The notes under the pieces were generated by a model. It was not told the origin of the DNA, did not search any database, and was given only the letters and a program-made list of their open reading frames with translations. From positions 1 through 37,819 of the forward strand of contig JACFMZ010000016.1 of the NCBI GenBank assembly GCA_019455105.1: a stretch of 37,819 nucleotides of DNA. The letters run 5' to 3'. This DNA is from Bacteroidota bacterium (GTDB lineage: Bacteria; Bacteroidota; Ignavibacteria; UBA10030; UBA8401). This document shows positions 23,101 to 30,477 of this stretch, piece by piece; position 1 is the first letter of the stretch; each line of letters begins with the position of its first letter. Both the position numbers and the translations under genes were made by a program.

Positions 23101-24189
23101 ATTATTGGAGACCGGTTGTTGGATAATAATATTAGCATCTTTCGGCGCAATGGAAAGAACGTCCGGTTCATTTTCATTTACGGTGTATTCTGTTACATTT
23201 AAAGCAGAATTGCCCGAAGCAACCAGCGGCTTAAATTTTAATCGAAATAAAACGCCCGGTCCGGAAATTTCCGCTGCGGAGGCAATTGCAAGGCGTATTG
23301 TTTCATAAGAATCATGAACTTCAAACAGCGCGTTTTGGCTCAGTGTTCCCTGCTGCTGCACTCCAAGAAATTGAATAACGGAGGAATTATAGCGAATTGT
23401 AAGCTGATGAGATAGAATTCCGCTTCCGCTTAAATTTGGAATGAGAAACGGAATCGACAGCGTATCATTCGGAGTAATGGTTGTATCATTAAATCCGGTG
23501 CGAATGTTCCGGACACTTACGGTTATTATTCCGTCGAAATTTTCAAAATCAACTGCTCGTATATCCGTGCTGCCTTTTGAAAGAGCTGAAAATTTTCCTG
23601 TGAGAGAATCTATCGCAGCGACAGCCGGATTAGACGATCTCCATCGATACGGAGGCGTTCCGCCGCTTGCCGCAGCGGTAAATGATTCTCCAATAGCGGC
23701 AAACTGCGGAAGGTTGAAAATTGTAATTGACGGAGGAATAATTGGCGTTATGACGCAGCTCTGTGGAGCAACGGAAATTGTATCGTTTAAATAAATATTA
23801 ACAAGCTCAATCGAAGAAGGATCAACTGCATCCGAAGAAACTTTAACTTGCAAATACATTAAAATTCCGGAATTATGTATCCATTCTGTTCCGTCTGCCA
23901 TTACAACTGGATATTCTCCTTCCGTTATCACTTCCGGTGAGGGCCAGGTTTGCGTCAGCGTTTCATCGGTAAGAACATCAACAAATGTCAGTTGAGAATT
24001 TTCTAAGCGAACGGAGAATTGAACAGAGGAAATTTCATCATCGGAAGTATTAAAAAGATATATCGGCAGTTTAAAAATCTGATTTTGGCGAATTGAAGTA
24101 TCGCGCAGTGCAATTGAAATGTTCTGCTGGGCAAACAGAGACAAAGAAACAATAACCGTAAAAACACTGTACACAAGAAATTTTTTCAT
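20122..24189 (-). CDS. Giant T9SS-exported multidomain surface protein with cohesin-like and GATase-like domains
   Basis: This 1355-residue protein has a signal peptide, MKKFLVYSVFTVIVSLSLFA. Domains in order are approximate. A cohesin-like beta-sandwich spans 23-150 (QNQIFKLPIYLFNTSDDEIS). A BIG2-like Ig domain spans 155-227. A second cohesin-like domain spans 232-355. Two cadherin/Ig-like domains cover 362-450 and 457-543 (both with DGxGxxxxxxxxIxV endings). An ASH-type domain covers 547-648. A DUF4350/class I GATase-like domain covers 654-920 (IKFVQSGGTLIAMGNAF; GKGKILVFGDADMW). A linker region follows. A type A T9SS sorting domain runs from about 1258 to 1355 (LQQNYPNPFNPSTTIRY; ending KKMLLMR). 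It is probably secreted and attached to the outer membrane. It starts 23 bases after the beta-helix gene and is likely co-transcribed. Its exact role is unknown. Confidence 0.88.
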   Translation of the reverse strand: MKKFLVYSVFTVIVSLSLFAQQNISIALRDTSIRQNQIFKLPIYLFNTSDDEISSVQFSVRLENSQLTFVDVLTDETLTQTWPSPEVITEGEYPVVMADGTEWIHNSGILMYLQVKVSSDAVDPSSIELVNIYLNDTISVAPQSCVITPIIPPSITIFNLPQFAAIGESFTAAASGGTPPYRWRSSNPAVAAIDSLTGKFSALSKGSTDIRAVDFENFDGIITVSVRNIRTGFNDTTITPNDTLSIPFLIPNLSGSGILSHQLTIRYNSSVIQFLGVQQQGTLSQNALFEVHDSYETIRLAIASAAEISGPGVLFRLKFKPLVASGNSALNVTEYTVNENEPDVLSIAPKDANIIIQQPVSNNFPYFISVPHDTTITAGTSYSFTVTAADPDNDPLIYSIQNSPSGMNIDHASGVISWTPTKAQTGIHPFLILVSDGKGGLAQKQVTITVVQATNSLPEFSHVPADTTILVDSIFTFQYEAFDVDGDRVSFSFISAPSSALLTSDGKLSWRPSASEIGDHRIIVAVSDGNGSVTDTVMISVIGYPKFSAPSSHIPFGTIPLGSKKSVNIIIRNEGYLPLVLEYQMPMNFFGAFTVENSLVVIQAGKDSVIQVSFTPQIAGTQSAVLHFSTNDKRFPLVTFVVEGSAVSSAPIQKKILIDRFHSSVPLNDSLFGFTKLFSSLQSSGFTVRFGDSAFSPAELDAVLLISPEKIFSSDEISSLIKFVQSGGTLIAMGNAFNWNENSIINLLLSDTAWNAIDGSAVGISLNSTAVYDSERNYQAEPLNILLTQFADARNPFFKGIDSLVMFGSAGITTTSGAVPLMKTSPGGYADETNQPTMAAHTFDNNKFHVLNDTNQTNQPVVAAMRSLGKGKILVFGDADMWRNGEFAQNISAEDNLLFAMNIFSVTENYHVAMPDKTPLEQYRMISIPFDLASTEIKSVLKDLGEPGPFSWRLFGKWNSKKGAYAEYPSQDFSTFQRGEAYWLITKSSHAVTYGSATVVPSQEFYPIKVPPGFSMIGNPFPYTVSWQQSKHDSLENILWEYDGKGFKSQSLVLEPFTGYFVKNLAKDSVTIFINPLSVSVEQENFHSKLNKLQNSFAEKEWIIQLAVKTPSAVDEDNVIGVSRFAKKEWDEMDISEPPTTPSGYVTLSFNRSGWEKNPGMYAVDMRPITNEGDFWDFSVACAEKGKTVHLTTESFGNLPADFDIYLVDRRTERVQKLPFNSAYDFAMSGNETYRNFRIIVGRKEFAEKNSSGIPLTPQTFSLQQNYPNPFNPSTTIRYTLGHSGYVTVGIYNLLGQKIRTLVSSNQSIGTYETVWDAKNDAGLPVASGLYFYRIHSAFNEETQFVETKKMLLMR

Positions 24190-24212
24190 CGACGTTTTAT
24201 AGTAAGAACGTT

Positions 24213-27200
24213 TTATTTTAAGAAAAGCATTTTTTTCACTTTGACAAACGGCTCATTGCCGCTGCTTTCCGCTTGAATGCGGTACAGATACATTCCGCTT
24301 GCCGCGCGGCTGCTGCTTTCATCCATTCCGTTCCACGTTACCGAATAAAATCCCGGCGTCTGCACTTCATGCACAAGGCGTTTTATTTCCTGCCCTAAAA
24401 TATTATACACAGTAATGGTAACGGCAGAAGTTTTCGGCAGTTGATATTGTATTGTTGTTGCCGGATTAAACGGATTGGGGAAATTTTGTTCCAATGCAAA
24501 TGTTGCCGGAACAGGAAAAACATTTCTTACATTTAAAATTATTTTCGGCGTTTCGTCGGTAACATCGGTTTCATTTAAAATAAATTTATTCACCGTAAAC
24601 GGAATGGTTTCCTTCCCTTTGGCGGCATCTTTAAGAACAAAGCTGAATTTTGCAATCTCGCCTTCGTTATTCAACGGAGCAGTGCCGGCAAGAGCAACGT
24701 TGGCTTCGCCTTTTGGAAAATAATACGCCAGCACCATGCTGTCTGTATTGGCTCCCTTAGCCACAGAAATCGGCGAAATGTATGTTGTATCGTAACTGAG
24801 TTTAAAACCAATTCCATAAATTGAAGAGGGTTTATTTAAACGAATCGTAAGCTCAAATTCTCCGGCTTTCGTTCCGGGAACAAGTGAAAAATCAAACGCC
24901 GATGCCGATTGAGTTTCCATGGAAAGTTTTCCTAGCGCAGGAAACTCGTTAATGATTCCGACCACATAACGGAGAATATACGAAGCATCGAGCGGGCTTA
25001 TGGTGGAATCGCCGGTAACATCCGCAACGATAGATTGTATTGGTGTAAATGACCGCTCGCCGATAAAGTTTTGCAGAACCAACGATGCATCGTAGGCGGT
25101 AATCAATCCGTTTCCGCTGACATCTCCGTAAAGATAAGAACTGCTTGATGATAAAAACGGCTCATACAAAACAACTCCGCTGCCGGTAATGTTAATTTCA
25201 TCTCCTTTTCCTTGAGGATTGAGAATGTCTCCGGTAAGAACCAACGGACCTGAGGGATCGCCCCAGTAATTATTTCGCGCATCAAGAGTATCCATAGAGT
25301 AAATATCAAATTCTAAACCGTATAAAGAATTTTGAAAAATATTACAATAGGCAATTTGTGAAGGGTAATCATTGATACTCAGAGAACGGGACGCGCCATA
25401 CTGTATGATTGTGGCAGCAATATTTTTTTTCGCCGCCAAGCTTTCATCTGGATATTGAAAAAAACTGATTCCGTTTTTATTATGGTGAATATCGGAAGAA
25501 GTAATGGAGACGGAAGAATTAAAAATTAATATTCCGCTATTGTTGCTGTAGGAAACAACGCTTGAATCTACGGTTACACTCGATGAACTAATAATTAATT
25601 CGCCGGTATTCTCATAACTCCCGTATTTGATAATCACATTTCGCAAAATGGAATACCTGGAATACACAAATGAAATGGCATCCCAATCTCCCGGTGCCGG
25701 AGCCGTGCCAGACGAATCATTATTTGAATCGCCGCCGTAATCATCATCGTGGAAAGAGGTAAAGATAATCTTTTTATTTTTTTCTCCATTGGCAATGAGC
25801 GTTCCTACAACATAAATTCCGGATACAGCTTCATTATCGGCAGTACGAATTTTTACAATTGTTCCGGGAACAATTTCTACCTCCTTATCGCTGTCTATAT
25901 AGAGATCATTCACAACAAAAAGAACGGGCGAAATCATTGTGGCAGGAAAGGAAGAACCAAGCTTTCCTTCTATAAACCCTTGTGCGGCAATAACATTATC
26001 ATACATGTTGCCGGAAATTACATTGCCGAAATAGACATTGCCGAGCGCATTTCCTGTTCCTTCTAAACTTACCTGCCCGGTCAGTAAAATAGGAATTCTA
26101 TTTCCATAAAGAGAATCATTTAAAATATACGCGCGTGAAGAAATAAGCCCGACGTTCGTATTATTTGAAATAACATTGTTGGCAAACAAAATAAGCGTAT
26201 CAATATTATCATTGAGTGCGGTAAAATAGATACCGTTATTGCTGTTTGAGCAAATTGTATTATTCGTTATCAATGCAGGGGCGGAATTTTGATCAACAAA
26301 AATGCCGTTCATTCCATTTTCGGAAATTGCGGAATAAGAAATTTCATATAATTTAACGCCGCCCGGAACCTTCACGCCGTTGCCGGCATTGTGAGTTATT
26401 GTGCATCGGCGCAAGCGAAGAGAATTTTCATTTCCGCCGTATGAATAGACACCATCGTTATTATTATATGAGAACTCAGAACTATCCATCGTAAGATTTG
26501 AATAACTAATTTCTATACCGTATGTATTGGAATACTGCGATTTTATATTTGAAAAAAGAACGGGAGCAGTAGGAAGCGAACAATAAATTTGGCCGCCGTA
26601 ATTTCCTCCGCCGTATCGAAATTCACAATAGCGGATACGCGACTTTTCAGCCGAATAATTAAAATAAATATTTCCCCAATCGCCCGGTTGGGAGGCAAGG
26701 GAATCGGTTCCGTTAGTATGCCCGCCGGCAGAATTATCTCTCCAAGATGTAAAAACAATCGGCGCTGTCTTTGTTCCTTCTGCAATGAGCGTTCCGTCAA
26801 TAGTAAAGCTCAGCGCAACTCCGGCAGGTGATTTCCAAAACTTCATTGTGCTGCCGGGATGAATGGTTAGCGTATCCCCGCCAAAAAGAAAAATATTTTC
26901 AATAACGAGATAGGCATGAAGAGATCCCATTGCACGAGGAAAGGAATTCGTGAGAACTCCTTTTAATGATTTATTGCGGAGAGCAATAACATTGTTAACA
27001 ATATTTTGTTCAATAATATTCCCGTCGTTATACGTGCTGTCTAGATAAGAATTTCCCAGCCTGCCCCAAACGCCAAGCGGATAGGTATTCCATTTTATCA
27101 CATTATCCACCAATCGGGCGGCTGAGGATAAAATTCCGATCCCTCCCTGATACTGCACACGATTTTCGATAAATTGAATAGTGTTTGTATCAAGCGTTGA

Positions 27201-28070
27201 ACTATTTATTTGAAATCCGTCGAGAGAATTATATTCAACAATATTATTCCGGTAGGTCTGCGGCAGCGAGCCGTTTTCTACGACAACACCGTTTCTGCCG
27301 TTATTACTTATTATGGAATTAGTAATCTCCCGAAACATCGAATTATCCACCGCGCTGAGACCGTCAAAAGTATTCCAACGAAAAGTGCTGTTCCGAATGG
27401 TGACATCAGCAACAGGCGTATAGCCGGAAATGTATATTCCGTACGATAAATTACTATCTGCGCGGATGCTGTCGAATATTGCCGTGAAACCGTAACCGCG
27501 AATTCCCATTGAACCGGAATATTTAAAGGTGAGGTTTTTTTGCGGCAGCTTCATTGTTTGCGCATTAATAGACAACATTCCATTGCCGCCGAGACCGCCG
27601 TAAAAGAATTGACAAAACTCAAACCGGCTGGAATCCGCGCTCCCTTGCAGTTGAATATTCTGCCAGTCACCGGGTAAGGGATATGACAGATCGGAATCTC
27701 CGTTTGAATCGCCTCCGTAGCTGTCATCCTTTTCCGATGTGAAAATAATCAGTGAATCCGTCGTTCCGACAGCGCGCAAGGTTCCGTTAACGGTCAGCGA
27801 AGTATTGGGAGTAAATTTAAGAATTGTTCCGGGTAAAATCGTAAGAACTCCGGGGGGTGAAACGGTAATATTTGACGTAATTCGATACACCGTATCGGGA
27901 AAAAGAATTCCTGTTACAGCACCGGAAATATTTTTTACCGGTTTGTTTGGTGCGTAACGTGCCCGTGAAACAATCTTACCATTGCTGCCGGCGGTTTGAG
28001 AGACAGACGTTGTTACAACGCTTACCATAGAGATAAACATTACCGCACAAATTTGTACACAACGTTTCAT
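24213..28070 (-). CDS. T9SS-exported beta-helix protein with dockerin and cohesin-like domains
   Basis: This 1285-residue protein has an N-terminal signal (about 1-25). The bulk (about 55-970) is right-handed parallel beta-helix with NNGI/NSNNG-type rungs. It is interrupted by three copies of a module containing a PGTxxKF-like turn, an IxFTS strand and PGDWxxI (around residues 60-160, 385-500 and 720-830). A dockerin-like pair follows at about 980-1045: GDVSGNGLITAYDAS and ADVTGDSTISPLDAS, each with Ca-loop Asp/Asn spacing. A cohesin-like domain lies at about 1055-1180, and the T9SS sorting domain (EQNFPNPFNPATTIQYQLP) is at 1193-1285. Beta-helices of this type occur in polysaccharide-active or adhesive surface proteins. 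No catalytic residues could be assigned. Confidence 0.88.
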   Translation of the reverse strand: MKRCVQICAVMFISMVSVVTTSVSQTAGSNGKIVSRARYAPNKPVKNISGAVTGILFPDTVYRITSNITVSPPGVLTILPGTILKFTPNTSLTVNGTLRAVGTTDSLIIFTSEKDDSYGGDSNGDSDLSYPLPGDWQNIQLQGSADSSRFEFCQFFYGGLGGNGMLSINAQTMKLPQKNLTFKYSGSMGIRGYGFTAIFDSIRADSNLSYGIYISGYTPVADVTIRNSTFRWNTFDGLSAVDNSMFREITNSIISNNGRNGVVVENGSLPQTYRNNIVEYNSLDGFQINSSTLDTNTIQFIENRVQYQGGIGILSSAARLVDNVIKWNTYPLGVWGRLGNSYLDSTYNDGNIIEQNIVNNVIALRNKSLKGVLTNSFPRAMGSLHAYLVIENIFLFGGDTLTIHPGSTMKFWKSPAGVALSFTIDGTLIAEGTKTAPIVFTSWRDNSAGGHTNGTDSLASQPGDWGNIYFNYSAEKSRIRYCEFRYGGGNYGGQIYCSLPTAPVLFSNIKSQYSNTYGIEISYSNLTMDSSEFSYNNNDGVYSYGGNENSLRLRRCTITHNAGNGVKVPGGVKLYEISYSAISENGMNGIFVDQNSAPALITNNTICSNSNNGIYFTALNDNIDTLILFANNVISNNTNVGLISSRAYILNDSLYGNRIPILLTGQVSLEGTGNALGNVYFGNVISGNMYDNVIAAQGFIEGKLGSSFPATMISPVLFVVNDLYIDSDKEVEIVPGTIVKIRTADNEAVSGIYVVGTLIANGEKNKKIIFTSFHDDDYGGDSNNDSSGTAPAPGDWDAISFVYSRYSILRNVIIKYGSYENTGELIISSSSVTVDSSVVSYSNNSGILIFNSSVSITSSDIHHNKNGISFFQYPDESLAAKKNIAATIIQYGASRSLSINDYPSQIAYCNIFQNSLYGLEFDIYSMDTLDARNNYWGDPSGPLVLTGDILNPQGKGDEINITGSGVVLYEPFLSSSSSYLYGDVSGNGLITAYDASLVLQNFIGERSFTPIQSIVADVTGDSTISPLDASYILRYVVGIINEFPALGKLSMETQSASAFDFSLVPGTKAGEFELTIRLNKPSSIYGIGFKLSYDTTYISPISVAKGANTDSMVLAYYFPKGEANVALAGTAPLNNEGEIAKFSFVLKDAAKGKETIPFTVNKFILNETDVTDETPKIILNVRNVFPVPATFALEQNFPNPFNPATTIQYQLPKTSAVTITVYNILGQEIKRLVHEVQTPGFYSVTWNGMDESSSRAASGMYLYRIQAESSGNEPFVKVKKMLFLK

Positions 28071-28281
28071 AAGAAGCTGACCTTTCTAGAGAAGTCTGTT
28101 CACAGCATTCAGCGGAATACTTGAGCCGATACAATGTAAGAGTACTACCGTAAAGAATATATATTCAAGGTCACAATTTCGCCGGATGTGATTTCTCTAC
28201 TTAAATACAGAACAGGCCATAACCGAAACCGAGATTCTCCGGAATGATACCGCGTTTTCTTTTTACATCATAGAAAATATT
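28071..28281. promoter_or_regulatory. Upstream region of the T9SS gene pair
   Basis: The 211 bases between the rmlC stop and the start of the beta-helix gene are the only place for a promoter of the two giant minus-strand genes. No convincing sigma boxes, no ribosome site of note and no strong rmlC terminator hairpin were found. Confidence 0.35.
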
Positions 28282-28839
28282 TTATGCTCCTGCAAAAACA
28301 AAATCCCGGTCAATGGAGTTAAACTCTTTTCCTTGAAGATCTTTTGGAGATACAATCGGCTCGGAAACACGCCAATCAATCTGTAATGCTGCGTCATTAA
28401 AAAGTATTGAGCGTTCGTGTTCTTTACTGTAATAGGCAGTACATTTATACGAAAACAGCACATCATCCGAAAGAACAGAAAACCCGTGCGCAAAGCCGGG
28501 AGGAATCCATAGTTGAATATGATTTTCATCAGAAAGTTCAACGGAAAAATATTTTCCAAATGTCGGCGAACCGAAACGGATATCTACCGCCACATCTAAA
28601 ACTGCGCCGCGAAGAACCTGACAGAGTTTTCCTTGTGCGCAGGCGCCGACCTGATAATGCAGCCCGCGGATAGTATTTTTTACGGAACGGGAAATATTAT
28701 CCTGAACAAATTCAACGGCTCCGGCCTGCGCCGTGAAAAGATCTTTTCGAAACGCTTCAAAAAAATATCCCCGCTCATCCCGAAATATTTTCGGTTCAAC
28801 AATAAGCAGTCCTTGAATCGGCGTGGTGGTGATTTTCAT
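28282..28839 (-). CDS. rmlC: dTDP-4-dehydrorhamnose 3,5-epimerase
   Basis: This 185-residue cupin enzyme converts dTDP-4-keto-6-deoxyglucose to dTDP-4-keto-rhamnose on the way to dTDP-L-rhamnose for surface polysaccharide. Conserved blocks are FRDERGYFFEAF (19-30), RGLHYQ (58-63, with catalytic H61), GSPTFGKYFSVELSDEN (90-106), LWIPPGFAHGF (110-120) and the YKCT tyrosine at about 131. Its start is 6 bases after the rmlA stop, so it is in the same transcript. rmlB and rmlD are not in this window and must lie elsewhere. Confidence 0.96.
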   Translation of the reverse strand: MKITTTPIQGLLIVEPKIFRDERGYFFEAFRKDLFTAQAGAVEFVQDNISRSVKNTIRGLHYQVGACAQGKLCQVLRGAVLDVAVDIRFGSPTFGKYFSVELSDENHIQLWIPPGFAHGFSVLSDDVLFSYKCTAYYSKEHERSILFNDAALQIDWRVSEPIVSPKDLQGKEFNSIDRDFVFAGA

Positions 28840-28845
28840 TGAAGG

Positions 28846-29709
28846 CTAGTCCTCTTGAAAAATTTTTTCAAGATATTCCCGATACATTGATTTCGGCAGC
28901 GAGCCGACCAATGCCGTAAAACTCTCTTTTGAAATAAACTTTTTCAGATAGGCAATTTCTTCCAAGCAGGCAACTTTCAATCCCTGGCGGTCTTCAATAA
29001 CACCGAAAAAGTTTGATGCCTGCAGCAACGCTTCAGGCGTACCGGTATCCAGCCACGCGACGCCTCGTCCAACCTTTTCCACGCGCAATTTTTTCTGTTT
29101 GAGATACACATTATTTACATCGGTAATTTCCAATTCGCCCCGAGGCGACGGCGTAATAGATTTGGCGATGGGGACAACGTTATTATCATAAACGTATAAA
29201 CCCGGAACGGCATAATTCGATTTCGGCTGTTTCGGTTTTTCTTCAATAGAAAGCGCATTTCCTTCCTTATCAAAATCCACCACGCCGTACCGCTCGGGAT
29301 CATTAACACGATAGCCGAAAATTGTTGCGCCCTTTTTTTGCTGCAGCGCGCGGTAAAAGAAATCCAGATTACCGTAAAAAATATTATCGCCGAGAATCAG
29401 CGTTACGCCGTCGCTGCCGATAAAGTTTTCGCCGAGAATAAATGCTTCGGCAATTCCGTTCGGCGCATCCTGCACAACATATTCAAAACGAACGCCGAGA
29501 TGAGAGCCGTCTCCGAGTAACTGCCGGTACAATGGAATGGTTTCTTTGTTTGAAATAATTAAAATTTCTTTTATGCCGCCGAGCATTAAGACCGAAATGG
29601 GATAATAAATTAACGGCTTATCATAAATAACAACTAATTGTTTGCTGTACACTTTTGTTATGGGATACAACCGCGAACCCGAACCGCCGGCTAAGACTAT
29701 TCCTTTCAT
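28846..29709 (-). CDS. rmlA: Glucose-1-phosphate thymidylyltransferase
   Basis: This 287-residue enzyme makes dTDP-glucose from dTTP and glucose-1-phosphate, the first step of dTDP-rhamnose synthesis. The nucleotide-binding loop is LAGGSGSRLYPITK (6-19). YDKPLIYYP (29-37), QDAPNGIAEAFILGE (79-93) and LGDNIFYG (105-112) are also conserved. The usual SKQLLPVYDKP block reads SKQLVVIYDKP here, a small departure from the commonest sequence. It lies 9 bases after the REC-HPt gene and 6 before rmlC. Confidence 0.95.
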   Translation of the reverse strand: MKGIVLAGGSGSRLYPITKVYSKQLVVIYDKPLIYYPISVLMLGGIKEILIISNKETIPLYRQLLGDGSHLGVRFEYVVQDAPNGIAEAFILGENFIGSDGVTLILGDNIFYGNLDFFYRALQQKKGATIFGYRVNDPERYGVVDFDKEGNALSIEEKPKQPKSNYAVPGLYVYDNNVVPIAKSITPSPRGELEITDVNNVYLKQKKLRVEKVGRGVAWLDTGTPEALLQASNFFGVIEDRQGLKVACLEEIAYLKKFISKESFTALVGSLPKSMYREYLEKIFQED

Positions 29710-29718
29710 GCAATTCCT

Positions 29719-30477
29719 TTATTCTGATAAATATGTTTTCGTAAATGCTTTCTTTGCTTCTGCCATTGCCGATTGAAGTTTTTGAAATATTTCTTCAATT
29801 CCCTGCAACTCTGCAGAAATTCCTTTTTGTTCAATCTGCACGCTCAGCGCCGTAACTTTTTTTGCTCCGATACTGCCGGCGCCTCCTTTTAATTTATGCG
29901 CAGCATGATGAACTCCTTCAGCATCACGGCAGGCAATTGCCTTTTCAATTTCTTGAGCAGACTGTTCAGATTCCTGAAAATAAATTCTTATCAATTCTTT
30001 CAGCAGTTCAGAATCTTCTAATTCCATTAATTCGTCAATTCTTCGCTGATCGATAATTTCACCCGAAGTATTCATAGTCTCCACCTTTGGAATTGTTTTT
30101 AAAGCAAGAAACCGATGCAGCGCCGCTTGAATAAATTCTTTTCGTACTGGTTTTTCAAGATACTCATTCATTCCTGCTTCATAACATTGCTGTTGAATTC
30201 CCGCCGTGGTGTTTGCCGTAACGGCAATAATGAACGGACTTTTTTTACTGCCGTTCATTTTACGAATTTCCTGCGCCGCTTCAATGCCTCCCATTTCCGG
30301 CATCTGAAGATCCATAAACACCACATCATATTCATTTCGGCGAAGTTCTTCCACAGCTTCTTTTCCGTTCTGTACGCATAACGAATTTAGGCTGAGCGAA
30401 GAAAGCATTTTTTCCAATACTTTCTGATTAATCGGATTATCATCGGCAATTAAAATCCGCAGCGATGGATCAATCAT
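29719..30477 (-). CDS. Orphan receiver-HPt phosphorelay protein
   Basis: This 252-residue protein has an N-terminal receiver (about 5-125: IADDNPINQKV, phosphoacceptor D56 in FMDLQMPEMGG, LEKPVRKE) and a C-terminal HPt domain (about 145-245) with AHKLKGGAGSIGA, H194 being the phosphotransfer histidine. This is the usual tail of a hybrid histidine kinase, but here it stands alone with no kinase or DNA-binding domain. The ATG overlaps the DUF4175 gene stop by 4 bases (30474-30477), so the two are translationally coupled. It probably relays phosphate between a kinase and a regulator encoded elsewhere. Confidence 0.9.
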   Translation of the reverse strand: MIDPSLRILIADDNPINQKVLEKMLSSLSLNSLCVQNGKEAVEELRRNEYDVVFMDLQMPEMGGIEAAQEIRKMNGSKKSPFIIAVTANTTAGIQQQCYEAGMNEYLEKPVRKEFIQAALHRFLALKTIPKVETMNTSGEIIDQRRIDELMELEDSELLKELIRIYFQESEQSAQEIEKAIACRDAEGVHHAAHKLKGGAGSIGAKKVTALSVQIEQKGISAELQGIEEIFQKLQSAMAEAKKAFTKTYLSE

